64,000 nt of DNA from Sepioteuthis lessoniana. Its lineage: Eukaryota > Mollusca > Cephalopoda > Myopsida > Loliginidae. The stretch is from NCBI GenBank assembly GCA_963585895.1, contig OY757911.1:60618530-60682529 (forward strand), written 5' to 3'. The position numbers and the translations under genes are program-made. The notes below the pieces were generated by a model. It made no database searches, was not told the DNA's origin, and saw nothing but the letters and a program-made list of their open reading frames with translations. Below are positions 23,518-34,450 of the stretch, in pieces; positions within the stretch are counted from its first letter, which is position 1, and each line of letters starts with the position of its first letter.

Positions 23518-25190
23518 GTGAATGAGATGGCTTCGGCCAGAAGATCGCGCAGAAATTAGCCCGACGTGTTGTACAACATATGTGGTGAATACACTATTGC
23601 TCCTAATAGGAAGCTAGTCACAAGTTTCATAACGCGTGCTTACCATATTTTGGTATTAAACTTACTAACCAGGATAAAGCTTGGGCGCCACAAATGGTGT
23701 GCAAGGCATGCACCGAGAATCTGTGTGGGTGGACCAATGGCAAGAGGAGTCTGAACTTTGGAATTCCCATGGTTTTGCGGGAGCCGACAAACCATGTCAC
23801 TGACTGCTACTTCTGCGCTGTTGATGTGACTAACATAAACAGAAAGAACCGGGGCAGTCTCAAGTATCCTGATCTTCATTCAGCACGTCTTCCTGTAGCT
23901 GATTGTGATGAAATTCCACTGCCTATCTTCGGAGAACTTTCTGACATTAGTGACGAAGATGCCTCCTGTGTTGAAGGATATGAAGACAAAGAAGAATTGG
24001 TTCTTGAAGATGATGCTCCACATCCATTTTCCTGAAAGGAGTTGAATGATGTAGTTCGCGACCTCAGCTTGTCAACGGACTCTGCCGAACTGTTGGCATC
24101 CAGATTAAAGGAAAAAACCTCCTCTCTGACAGTGCTCGCATCAGCTTCTTCCGCAACAAGTATCAAGAGTACCTCCGTTTTTTCTCTACAGTAAAGGACT
24201 TGGTGTACTGTGCAGATATTGCGCAGCCTCGGATCAAGCTTGGAGTACCACAATACGAACCCAAAGATTGGAGACTGTTCATTGACAGCAGAAGCGATCA
24301 CTGAAATATGTTCTGCTACACAACGGCAATCAGTTTATCTCCGTATCCATCATTCACTCGACTACACTGAAGGAGAAGTATGAAGCGGTGAAGTATGTCC
24401 TGGAGAAAATTGGTTATGATCAGCATAAGTAGTTTATTTGTGTTGACCTGAAGATGGTGGATTCTTTGTTGGGACAACAGTCTGGCTTCACCAAGAAGCC
24501 ATGTTTTCTGTGTATGTGAGATAGTAGGGATCGTGCTCAGCATTATACGAAAAAGGACCGGCCTTTGCGGGAGGAATTGATGCCTTGCAAAGAAAGGAAC
24601 ATCATCAACGACCCTCTGGTGGACGGAGAAAAAATACTCTTCCCACTGCTGCACATCAAGCCCGGCTTAATCAAGCAGTTCGCCAAGGCTCTGGACAAGG
24701 ATGGTGACTGCTTTACTTACTTGTGCCTGGCTTTTCCAGGATTGACCATGGACAAGTTGAAATCTGGCATCTTTGACTGTCCTCAGATCCGGCAGCTCAT
24801 CAGAGACCCAGAGTTCGAAAACTCAATGAATGAAGTGGAACTGGAAGCGTTGAAGGCATTTGTTCTGGTAGTGAAGAACTTAGCAACAATAAGGCCAGAA
24901 ACTACACAGAACTTGTTAACAACATACTGACTGCTTTCAGAAACCTGGGTTGCAACATGAGCGTCAAGATGCACTACTTATTTTCACATATGGACCAGTT
25001 TCCTGAGAACCTGGATTCAATGAGTGACGAGCTGGGGGAGAGATTCCATCAGGACCTGAAAGAGATGGAGATCAGGTATCAGGGTCGCTGAGATGCTGTC
25101 ATGATGACTGACTACTGTTGGAATCTGCAGAGAGACCTCCCTGCCGCTGAGCATTCCAGGAGGTCGAAGAGACGGAAGTTCAAGCCTTGA
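23518..25190 (+). pseudogene. Pseudogene of a widespread invertebrate multi-copy family, function unknown
   Basis: I recognise this as a protein family found repeatedly in invertebrate genomes, usually annotated as uncharacterised. It runs from NEMASARRSRR to a lysine/arginine-rich end (SRRSKRRKFKP). Features in order: an N-terminal Cys-rich part with CKAC (about 23703) and CYFC (about 23809), which could bind zinc; an acidic stretch (ISDEDASCVEG...EELVLEDD); and a long helical region with CVDLKMVDSLLGQQSGFTKK, NIINDPLVDGEKILFPLLHI, CPQIRQLIRDPEFENSMNE and SMSDELGERFHQDLKEME. It is broken by in-frame stops near 23558, 24034, 24432, 24519 and 25090, and by frameshifts near 23650, 24110, 24290 and 24885. 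A splice-acceptor-like sequence directly precedes it, so it may descend from a copy with an intron rather than a processed transcript. I assign no function. Confidence 0.8.
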
Positions 25191-25554
25191 AGTTTGAACA
25201 ATGGTGAAGCAACATGCAATTTACGTGTACTTACCTTTTCAGTTTACAGTAATCGATGTTTCTATCAGGTAATCAATATATGTTGTTGGCAAAACATTTT
25301 TCTCTTAAAAACATATTCAGGATGATATATGTTGACAAAAATCAGCTGATAATGCCACAAAAATGTAATCGATTTTGTCAAAAGATCTGATTTTTTTTCA
25401 AATCAACCTACAAACCCCTGATCTGATGGAGAGATATGGATGCCATTTCCTGATTCAGCAGTGCAAAAATACCCAAAATCAGTTGTAGAAATCTAGACAA
25501 CTTTAACAAATTTAAAAAGTGTAATAGTATGTGTTTACTACCATTCTGCACAGA
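25191..25554. other. Region downstream of the pseudogene
   Basis: AT-rich, no gene. It may contain the pseudogene's former 3' untranslated sequence. Confidence 0.35.
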
Positions 25555-25822
25555 TAGAATATGACGCAAGGTCAATTTTTAAGCAGAATTTACCAGGTCT
25601 GAAATAAGAGTATTCCTTCTTCTTGACTGGTTGCCTAATCTGCTAAGATATAGAACCCAGTTCTCCCGACTGTTTATCAATAGCTAGAGAGAGAATAATT
25701 GGATTCATACCTTTCACAAGCGTATTAGCACTAAGTGAAATGCATACAGTCTCGTCTAGGATTTGAACTCGAGACACCATGATTATTTTCAACGACAGCA
25801 ACCATTACACCACAGCACAGCC
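25555..25822 (-). mobile_element. SINE-B copy
   Basis: Minus strand, nearly complete. The tail half is at the left (ATGACGCAAGGTCAATTTTT), then GGATTCATACCTTTCACAAG, GTGAAATGCATACAGTCTCG and the tRNA-like head (AGGATTTGAACTCG = B box complement, GCAACCATTACACCAC = A box complement). Confidence 0.85.
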
Positions 25823-26179
25823 AATAAATAATGGTAATTTTTCAGTAGAATTGTAATAAATTTATTCTTTGCTTAATCAACTGAACCTCGAAGAACCATA
25901 CAGATTACTAAAACAAACGTTTACGTTAACCCTTTACTCAATTTTTCCCTTTATCGTATTTTATTGTTAATCCATGATGTTCCCTCTTTTTTTTGAAGAC
26001 TAAAGAAACGAGTAAGGAACAAAGAAAAAAACCCCAGCAAATAACAAAGAAAGCCAAAACAACAACAAAAAAAAATCAAAAACAAAACAAAATACCCAAA
26101 ACAAATAACAAAATATTAAAAAATCATGATGAAAGAAAAATATATTTATACTTAACAGTTGATGATGTTTTACTAAAAC
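25823..26179. other. A-rich low-complexity region
   Basis: AACAAAAA-type runs at 25990-26120 create a 126-codon lysine/asparagine-rich open frame that continues into the next SINE. It is not a gene. Confidence 0.6.
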
Positions 26180-26390
26180 TCTTGGCTTCTTTCTTTTGGG
26201 ATATCAACATTTATGGGTTATCTAATGCCCAAGCCATCCTTGTAAAAGAGCAGCAGGGATACAATTTAACCCGCAGCTGGCGGGGTAGGGAGGATAAGAG
26301 AATCCCTGCCTTTCTCACAGGTTTTAGTCCGAAAGTGGACGAAATAACTCGACTGGAGTTCGAACTCATCTAATTTGAGACAACATACCC
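26180..26390 (-). mobile_element. SINE-A copy
   Basis: Minus strand: tail GGGATATCAACATTTATGGG, body TTTAACCCGCAGCTGG, TTTTAGTCCGAAAGTGGACG, and B box complement GGAGTTCGAACTC. The A box end is lost. Confidence 0.8.
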
Positions 26391-26917
26391 ACACTTCCCA
26401 ACTAAAAATAAACGTAATAAACATCCCTTCAAGAAATGAATCTTATTCCCCATATTTTCATTATTTATATCATCTTCAATAAATCTTCCAATAAATCCAG
26501 TAATTTTACATATCATATATGAAATAGATCTATTTAAATATTTCTTATATTCATGATGTGAAATAAATTATTTTGTCATTACCGTCTGAATTTTTTCTTG
26601 ACCTGTGGTTGTGTCTTTATTCATAATTTTTAATACCCAATATGCATACAGATCGGGAACATTTGCTAAAATAAAGTTCTGGTAAGAAATAAAAAAAATG
26701 ATATTCGATAATCACATTCTTACATAAAGCTGGACAAATTTAGTTTCTTAATGCGAAAAGTTATTGAAATAAAATACGGTTTTTATCTGAGTAACAGTAA
26801 AGTTTAGCAAGCAGTTAAAAATATTGAAACTTGCTTACAGAAACACGGATCAAATCAAGTTGATGATGAAGAATAACTAAAAGAAAAATAAGACGAGAAA
26901 ACTAATCAGTTGATTGC
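26391..26917. other. No supported gene
   Basis: AT-rich DNA without recognised features. Confidence 0.4.
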
Positions 26918-27135
26918 TTTGGTTTACTTTATTTATTAGCATATAAACCTTTGTGGGTTATTTAATGCCAAAACCATTCTGGTAGAAGAACAGTAGTGTT
27001 ACTTTTAGCTGTTGTAATAACGGGGTTCATACCTTTCCCAAATGAGTTAGAGCGAAAGTGAACATAACAGCTCAATTGGAGTTCGAACTCGCTTGCATTC
27101 CAATATGTTAACCACTACAACACAAGGAATTCCCC
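26918..27135 (-). mobile_element. SINE-A copy, nearly complete
   Basis: Minus strand: tail from TTGGTTTACTTTATTTATTA, GGTTATTTAATGCCAAAACC, body CATTCTGGTAGAAGAACAG, B box complement GGAGTTCGAACTC and A box complement GTTAACCACTACAACAC at 27109-27123. Confidence 0.85.
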
Positions 27136-27275
27136 CAAATTTGGTGGATTGTCAATATAATTATTAAGGCTTCTCTCTCCGTACGATCATTCAGATAATG
27201 ATTTCGTATGAAAATGTAATTTATTAAACGTTTTGAGAAGGTTACGACTGTCTATAGAGTTATCATGACAAGGTA

Positions 27276-27572
27276 TCCTATTTGAGAGCATATAAGGCGC
27301 ACTTATTTTTACTAAAAATATCTTTTAAAATTCCCCTGCGTCTTATATGCCATATGCAGGTTTAAAATCGCAATATTCGGCCAAAATTAGCTACCTGGTA
27401 ACTCTTTCATATACCAATTGTCATTATTCAAAAAGCTATTATGCAAATTAAAAGTGTTATATTAATTTCATCACTTTTAATATTAATACTTTGTCGTTTT
27501 TTTCGTGATTTGCTCAACTGAAATAAGGGTGTGTCATATACACCCGTGCGTCTTATATGCCTAGAAATACGA
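27276..27572. mobile_element. TA-flanked MITE (Tc1/mariner- or pogo-like ends)
   Basis: About 297 bp bounded by TA dinucleotides (27274-27275 and 27573-27574). It has imperfect terminal inverted repeats of about 29 bp (left TATCCTATTTGAGAGCATAT..., right the complement of ATATGCCTAGAAATACGATA; 23 of 29 positions agree). The core GCATATAAG..GCGCAC occurs inverted again at 27343-27357, so the left arm is itself palindromic. There is no coding capacity. TA target duplication is characteristic of the Tc1/mariner/pogo superfamily. Confidence 0.7.
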
Positions 27573-27799
27573 TAATCAGGAACATCGATCGTTAGGAGAT
27601 TTTAAAATAACGAAAAACGTTCGAAATTGTAATCATTATTTAAACTAATTTAGAATAGTTACTAAAAGGTTTGTAATTGCTTTATTGTGTGATGTTTTGA
27701 AACAAAAATGTAATTACCTCATCGAGTTAATGAGTTATTGATTTGTTACTTTGGAATCAATAATAGAATTAGTTATCAATCAGTTAATTAATTAGTCTT

Positions 27800-28080
27800 G
27801 TCAGTGGTATCTAGAGTCGGCCGACTGCGTCCTCTACAGAGGAGTCAGACCTTTTACACATAAAAAGTATGTTCTGGGAATGACAATAAACTGTATCCGC
27901 TAGTGGGGTTCTAACTATGCTTAGGCTTAAAGCGATTGGGTCTTGGGTTGTTAGGCTTCGGGAATCACCCCTTCATTGCTATTAATTCTAGGTCCACTCT
28001 AGTCGGTAATCGTAGTACTCATCTAGGTCAAATATCAATTTATTTGTTTAAAGTGATCGTGAATATAAAATTTTGTACTG
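27800..28080 (+). mobile_element. Rep-E fragment (head)
   Basis: Recognisable head blocks (CGACTGCGTCCTCTACAGAG, CACCCCTTCATTGCTATTAA, CTAGGTCCACTCTAGTCGG). Diverged, with no array or tail. Confidence 0.6.
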
Positions 28081-29060
28081 TATATATTTGTTGATCGTAA
28101 CTGTGAACTGACTTAAATATCAAATAACCCTGTATGTGTCGTCATGCCGCAAGATAAACTATCCAAGAGTTAGTTAATTAAAGAATTTTGAGCCACTGAA
28201 TGTTCTTCATGCTCAGATTCCCGACTGCACCTCCAATATATTTAAATTGGTCCCTTGTGTGGTGTGAAAATCACATTCATTATTACTGGTTTATATCATA
28301 GTTATCAACTCCTCTTGTTAGCTTAATTATGAAGTTTGCTAATCTTTGTTACGCAATTCATACCTATCTATCTATCTATCTATCTATCTATCATACACGA
28401 ATGAGCCCACACACAGCGCATTAGTTCCCCAATTACAGATTGCCTTATATGTACTGCTTTTTACAACACATAAACTCGAGCATTATTCGTTGCCTCAAGC
28501 AAATCATTGCTAATTTCTTTGCTTTTCTTAATTCAAGACGCGAGGAACAATTTTCTCGAAAAGGTTTTACAGTCTATTCATTAAAAATAAATTATACATA
28601 TAAATTACAAATAGATACTTGCATATGTCAAAATCCCTAGACACATAAATGCAAACGTAAATACAGATATGTAAACATACATAGACACATAAACTGCAGA
28701 GACACAACATTATAGCTACCTGAATAAAAGGTTTTAATTTTTCATTTGAAGGCAAAACATTTATTTTATAAGAACTCTGAATGTTTCTTATCGAATATGG
28801 TGCAAGGATATTAGCAGGTCTTTTAACGGTTGAAAGGTACTTGTTTTCTTTTCAGAGTGAACTGGATTATGTAACAGGATTCAGCATTGGGAAGATTAGA
28901 GATACAATGAAGTTTTCTTGCTGTTACTGAAATCATTCATATAGAACTTAGGCCGTATCAGGGGACTCATTGTTTTCCAGAAAGAAACCACTGCCATCGT
29001 AGAAGTCTTTTGCCATGAAAAAGTATATCTGATCTTCAATAATTCTAACCTAGACGTCAA
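28081..29060. other. No supported gene; contains a (CTAT)n microsatellite
   Basis: The CTAT repeat is at 28364-28392. The short frames at 28440-28755 lack any recognised domain. Confidence 0.45.
28364..28392. repeat. (CTAT)n microsatellite
   Basis: Seven CTAT units. Confidence 0.95.
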
Positions 29061-29064
29061 AATA

Positions 29065-29625
29065 CCGTCGGCACAGTTGGCTTGGACTGTAAAATACACT
29101 GACTGCATCTCTGCAGAAGGATCATACCCCACAACGAATGTCCTAAACAATCTGATGGCAAAATGCGCATAACTCCTTAGTCCATTCTGGCCCGGAGTGT
29201 TAGCACCTGAAAGGGTCCTGTCTATAGGTCAAATACAATTGCTTGATATTCAGACACTGTGCAAACAAATAAGTAGTGCTAAATTTAATTGCTTGAAATA
29301 GAACTGTTTTTTCATTAAACTGTGTGTAAACAAACAATGTTTAATTGAATTGTTGGGGATACAGAGCAATTGTTGGAACCATTTAACTTTATTGACATGC
29401 TAAATTGAAGTGTTTGAAAGAGAACGCTTGGACCATTTAACTGTGTATAAACAAATGACTAATGTTTAATTGAATGGTTAGTGATACATAGCAATATTTA
29501 GAACAATGTAACTTTGTTGTCTTATGTATACAAATTATATACATATAATATCGATGTATAAACCGGAGCTGGCATTAGATAACCTTCAATGGTTGATATG
29601 CCATAAAACTAAACCAAACCAAACC
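29065..29625 (+). mobile_element. Rep-E retroposon copy with intact tail hairpin
   Basis: Head from about 29070 (GTTGGCTTGGACTGTAAAAT), junction AAAGGGTCCTGTCTATAGGT, an array with two near repeats of GTTTAATTGAAT, and a tail at 29571-29602. In this tail GGCAT pairs with ATGCC and AACC with GGTT, followed by repeated AAACC. It is the best example of the hairpin tail in the window. Confidence 0.85.
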
Positions 29626-29925
29626 ATATAATGAATAAATGAAAGAAAGAAATGTTTCCCTGTAGAACTTCATCTAAACATCACATTATTAAAAATTAAA
29701 ACCATAGATAATCCTAATGTTGATCCTAGTACTATTGTTTTCCTAAGATAACGTCACACGCCTACTCTGTGTTGTATTGTCGTGTCTCAGCGAAAGTTGC
29801 AAGAGACACAAAATTAAGAGATGAAAATGAGTCAACACGAAAGGAAAAAGTCAAACAAATAGTCCAAGAAAAAATAGCACTCATGTTATTAGTTTCAATG
29901 TCAGAGTTCCACACGTTAACAACCA

Positions 29926-30171
29926 GGGAGTGTCCTCGTGGTGTAAGGGTTAAAGCGATGGACTGCGGAATCGTAGTAAGCGAGTTCGTACTCCAGTCGC
30001 GCTATTACGTTCACATTCGGTCTAATACCCTTGGGAAAGGTATGAACCCCTTGATCCTCCCAGCTATGGGTTAAATAGTACCACTACTGTTCTTCTAGGA
30101 GAATGGCTTTGGCATTAAATAACCTACAAAGAGTTGATATGCCATTAAACAAAGAAACCAAACCAAACCAA
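29926..30171 (+). mobile_element. SINE-A copy, complete, with TSD
   Basis: tRNA-like A box (GGTGTAAGGGTTAAAGCG) and B box region (CGAGTTCGTACTCC). The body has TTCACATTCGGTCTAATACC and CTTGGGAAAGG. The tail is TTTGGCATTAAATAACC and the GTTGATATGCC half, followed by AACCAAACC. A 13 bp direct repeat with two mismatches (ACGTTANCNACCA) flanks it at 29913-29925 and 30172-30184. It is the reference copy for this family here. Confidence 0.9.
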
Positions 30172-30184
30172 ACGTTAGCCACCA

Positions 30185-30584
30185 CATCACGGAGGCATAT
30201 CCTCGTTTCATCAGTGTTTTACCTTCCGTCTAGACACGGTCTCAAATATGGAAGATGGGAAGTAGAATTTTTGAGTTAATGAAAGAATTACTTGCATTAC
30301 GATGATGTCGCGCTAGATCCCAAATATAATCTTATTATTTGTCCTCTACGGGTAACTAATTGACTGACTTGTTGGTTTAGTGCCGGGCGGTTGTATGCTT
30401 GCTACGACACATTGACATCAGAGGACCGTCCCCACAAATCTTTTCCCACTTTGCGGAACTGAGTTTAATCCTTGGTGCCTGAAGTGCCCTCTCAGAGGGA
30501 ATGCCGATAGGGTTAAGAATTTGTTAACTGCCGCGCATGAGTCTTGATTCGTGCGCAGACCCCATCTTGTGCCACACTCTGACA
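30185..30584. other. GC-moderate stretch, unclassified
   Basis: Less AT-rich than its surroundings at 30380-30590 (for example GCCGGGCGG, ACTGCCGCGC). No frame, RNA or repeat family was recognised. Confidence 0.35.
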
Positions 30585-31005
30585 CAGTGGGTTAGTTTGT
30601 TTGGGTTTTATAGCATATTAACCTTTGTGGTTTAATGCCAAATCCATTTTACACAAATAACAGTTTTATTTCAATCAAATCAGTCTAGCATAAGTTCATA
30701 GTTTAATTGTCAAAAACATTTCTATTTGAAACCATTCAGTTTAATCAAACAGTTGTAATTAAAACAATTCAGTTTATTATAGGTATAGTTTTTGTCCACA
30801 TACAGTTAAATGTCAAAACAGTTCTATTTCAAACAATTCAGTTAAGCGTAAGGACAGTTTCGATGTCAAAAACAGCTCTATTTTAAATAATTCAGTTTAA
30901 CATAAGTACACAGTTTAAATATCAAAAGAATTCTATTTCTAGTAATTCAGATTAGTATAAGTACACATTTTAGGTGTATTCTACAGCCCCAGGCGACTGA
31001 GCAAG
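30585..31005 (-). mobile_element. Rep-E copy with most of the head deleted
   Basis: Minus strand: tail (GTTTGGGTTTTATAGCATAT), then a long array of five to six ATTTCAAACAATTCAGTTTA-type units. It then jumps directly to the very 5' end of the head (TAGGTGTATTCTACAGCCCC). The middle of the head is missing. Confidence 0.75.
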
Positions 31006-31539
31006 ACACGGTGGATTATCAGATAAATCTCGTCACACAGATGGACACTAGGTTTACTGTGGATGAAGAAGCCGCTAGTATATTACTTCTTCCATTGATA
31101 TAACTCAGGAAAAAGCAAAACGTTGTGCCGAGTGCTATTTTTTTCATTAAAAAAGGTCCCTTTTTCAAAAATACAAGGACCCCGTGCACATTGAAAACAC
31201 TTTCAGTGATGGAGTTTGAGTAGCATGGTTATCCTGACTGCCCTGCTTTTATACATCTTCATACGAAGAAAGGACCAATTCCCTTTGACTTGTGCTTCTT
31301 CATCTTGATTCACTCCCAATGTAATAAAAGCTACGATATCTCTTCTGTTGGAAAGCCAACAGAAGAGCTCTCGGAGTCGGTAAAACCTTCGTTCCTCTTT
31401 CACATCGATGCGTCTAACCACGCCAATGTTTTGTCAGTGGTTGGTGATTTTTCCATTTCTTGCACATCAACTGAATTAGAGCTCCTCGCAAGACGAGCCG
31501 TTTTAGAATTAAGTTCACTTGGTCTTCTCGTCATTGTAA
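31006..31539. other. Unclassified, weakly coding-like region
   Basis: Overlapping frames on both strands at 31203-31500 have near-normal composition. The minus frame MVRRIDVKEERRFYRLRELF has no family that I can name. It could be a piece of an old gene or transposon; I make no call. Confidence 0.3.
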
Positions 31540-31542
31540 TTT

Positions 31543-32035
31543 ACTGCCCAGTCGGCTGGGGCTGTAAAATACACCGATTGCATCTCTGCCCAGGGGTTAG
31601 AGCTCTCTAACGAGTGTCCTGGGTACGACACTAAATAATCTAATGGTGAGGTTCCAGTAATACTGGAGCTTTGAAGGAATACGGAGTACCCCTTCATTGC
31701 CATCGCTTCCAGGTCTACTCTGGCCCGGTGTGATTACACCTGATAGGGGCATATCTATGGGTCAAATAGAACTAAAATGCAAAATTGAATTACTCGAAAT
31801 AGAACTGTTGTGACATTTAAACTGCGTACTTATGCAAAAATGAATTGTTTGAAATGAAACTAATTTTGCATGCTAAGCCAAATTGTTTGAAATAGAACTC
31901 TTTTGACATTCAACTGTGTGGAAACAAAATCTAAACTTACTCTAAATTGAATTGTTTGAAATAGAACTGTTTATTTGTATAAAAATGGATTTGGCATTGA
32001 ATAACCTACAAAGGTTGATAGGCCATAAAACCCAA
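31543..32035 (+). mobile_element. Rep-E retroposon copy, full length
   Basis: Head from GCCCAGTCGGCTGGGGCTGT, one of the best-preserved 5' ends. An array of three to four units and a tail (TTTGGCATTGAATAACC) with AACCCAAAC at the end. Confidence 0.85.
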
Positions 32036-32122
32036 ACAAACATAAGAATTTAACCTTTAATAAAGACTTTCAAACCATTCTTCTTGGTCATAATATTTTA
32101 TCTTGTTCGTGCAGAGGAGATA

Positions 32123-32882
32123 ACCCCGCGTTGTTGTGGTTAACGTGCTCGACAGCCACATTGAAGATAAATGAGTTCAAGCCCTAGTCATGCTATTACA
32201 TTCACTTTTAGATTAAAACTTTTGGGAAAGGTAGTGTTGCATATTGACCTCCGACCCAGCCAAGCTGTCAAAAGAAAATGCACCTGTGTAAATAACAGGT
32301 GCATCCGGTCGAAGATATCAGGGGATCAGAGGCGACCTTGACTGTCGAGGGGTTAAATTGAGTGCGAATTGTGACGCTCGCAGGAAGTAAGTGGATGTCA
32401 AATTATTATATAATCCCGGTGACAGGAAGTTCAGATCAGTTGGAGTTCAGAGCTGGAAGTCAGTGTTCCAGATTGAGCTGTAGGAACCAGCTCTCAGCAG
32501 AGAGGTTGGGCCCCCAGGCCTCCGGTTGAGCAGCCCAGGAGAACGAAAAAGACGCACTGCTATGGCCGGAGAAGCTGGGAGGGGGTCAATATGTTGCAGT
32601 TCTGTTCAGTCTCCAACTCACCTCTCACACACAATCCTTTTTATAAAGTGAGAGGTATATTTTTCTAAAGAACTGTGTCCACTCGTCTTTATTGTGTTGA
32701 ATATGTTTCTGCATGCATATGTGTATGTATAGTGGTTGTGACTATACAACAGTATGAACCCACATACCATACCCCAGCTATTGGTGAATTAGTAGAACTG
32801 CCGGCTTACTGGATTGATTTGGCTTTAAATAAAGTGCGAAAGTAGATATGCCATTAAACAAAAGAAACCATACCAAACCATT
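32123..32882 (+). mobile_element. SINE-A copy interrupted by a solo LTR
   Basis: The SINE head is at 32123-32234 (tRNA-like GTTGTGGTTAACGTGC, GAGTTCAAGCCC) and breaks in the GGGAAAGGTATGAACCC block. It resumes at 32752 with GTATGAACCC and continues to the tail (TTTGGCTTTAAATAAA, ATGCCATTAAAC). The interruption is the 517 bp LTR-like insert. Confidence 0.85.
32235..32751 (+). mobile_element. Probable solo LTR inserted in a SINE
   Basis: 517 bp beginning TGTTGCATA and ending TATACAACA, so it has TG..CA ends with a short TGTTG/CAACA inverted repeat. It is flanked by GTAG (32231-32234) and GTAT (32752-32755), which look like a 4 bp target duplication with one later change. Inside are a TATAAAG box near 32642 and a perfect 10 bp hairpin at 32278-32304 (ATGCACCTGT / ACAGGTGCAT). 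There is no internal coding region, as expected after recombination between two LTRs. The orientation is inferred from the TATA position. Confidence 0.7.
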
Positions 32883-33196
32883 GGAATTGCGTTTCTACAC
32901 ATGAACTTTCTTCAATAGGCGTATTTTTCTATAATACCACTGGTAAAAATTATTGAATTTATACACTTTTATATTTAACTTTGTATGGCTTGAAAAAAAA
33001 TTATTGCAAATTATATCATTAATTCAAATCAGTTAATCTAATTTACATTTTATGGAGTCAGGTCTTTCACCTGATAAATAAAAATGTTTTGTTGTATCTA
33101 TATTCACCACTAAATAAAAAACAAGGTCAACATTCTGTAAATGTGCTAATTAAATAATTTTTGCCAGGGACAATATGTTTATATATTTTCGTATTT

Positions 33197-33198
<2 letters not shown>
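32883..33198. other. No supported gene
   Basis: AT-rich DNA. Confidence 0.4.

Positions 33199-33269
<71 letters not shown>
33199..33269. repeat. (AT)n(GT)n compound microsatellite
   Basis: AT run followed directly by a GT run; the frames on both strands here are repeat translations. Confidence 0.95.
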
Positions 33270-33270
<1 letters not shown>

Positions 33271-34139
33271 ATAAGAGAGAAGTATAAAAGTAAGAGAAAA
33301 AAAGTCACTTTCCTTCGGCAATTTAACTGTATTTATATGATTTCTTCGCCTTACCAGCTACTATGATGCAATAATATTAGCATTTTCCGCGAATAGCCAG
33401 CAGCAAAATAAATGAGAAGTTCGTGTGTTTTGTCAAACAAGCTTTTTCGTTTCCTTCGTTGATTTTCTCTTTCAATTTAATGTTTTCTTTTTCTAATTGC
33501 TTCCTTTCTTTCTTTTCTTTTTTCTTTTTTTTTTTTCAGTTTTTCTGTACATCTTTTTCCTTACTTTGATTTCTGTTTACTCCACATATTGTGACAACAC
33601 CTACTGAATAAATCATATGCCTTACTGAACACCTTTCACTCCTTCAATGACCTTTTTGCATTTTCTATATTCATATCAATCTATTTATAAAACAATGCAT
33701 ATAAATCATATGAAATTGTACAGATAACGTGTAACAATTTTGTGGAAAAAAGTTTTTCAAGTTTTCTTTTATACATTCCTTTAAATTTTTTGTTCTTATC
33801 TTTATTAATTTTCTTTACTTTTCAATCTCTGAATGGATTCTGTAATCTTACTCGCTACGTTTTTAATTCAGTAAAAAACCTATTTTCTGTGTTAGAAATC
33901 TTAAGGGTGTGATTACAAATACAATAACACAGTTTCGAAAATAAGAATGCTTTTTAGAAAAATTATACAAATTCTGGCAATCAGCATTAAACTTGTAATC
34001 AATCCTTTACAATTATTCTTTTATCCTCTTTGACATTGTTGCGGAAACATTACAGGAGATACATCGATTCTATTTCTATTCATAATCTGACTAGATTATT
34101 TACAACGAACTTAAATAGATCTAATGAATAAAAAAAAAG
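33270..34139. other. AT-rich region with a pyrimidine-rich stretch
   Basis: TTTCTTTTC-type pyrimidine runs at 33470-33560. No gene. Confidence 0.45.
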
Positions 34140-34450
34140 ATTTTTTACTAAAAGCAAAAGGCTTAAAGAAGATTATATCAAGCAGAAAATATTCATTATT
34201 CTGAAAATGCAGATGACCTAACACTTCTTGTAAATGATACTTTTCAAATCAAATCTTTACTGCATAGCCTGGACGCTGTTGTTACAGACGATAAATGAAG
34301 TGGGACTTTGACCTTCAAGAGAAAAACGTCTTGTGTCTAGTTTCAATCATTTGTGCAGTTGCTATATGGCGGGTGAAATGACTACATTATAAAACGTATC
34401 AGACAAACAGAAAGATACTGTTTGCTGGAAGAGGAAACTGTTATATAGAA
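34140..34450 (+). pseudogene. Degenerate LINE reverse-transcriptase fragment
   Basis: A short stretch reads ADDLTLLVNDTFQIKSLLHS, which lines up with the ADDIAILANTPDQAETLLHS segment around the catalytic YADD motif of the RTE copies in this window. Upstream KSKRLKEDYIK resembles the KKRSRRYPA region. Later stops and a poorly kept LLYGG motif follow (compare SILLYGCTTW). The similarity is by eye over about 40 residues, and the sequence is more diverged than the other RTE copies. Confidence 0.5.

Noticed and set aside
25993-26373. 126-codon open frame
   Set aside because: The first half is an A-rich low-complexity run and the second half is a reversed SINE-A.
29926-30010. tRNA gene at the SINE-A head
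   Set aside because: The same head recurs in many diverged copies attached to the SINE body; it is a SINE promoter and not a tRNA gene.
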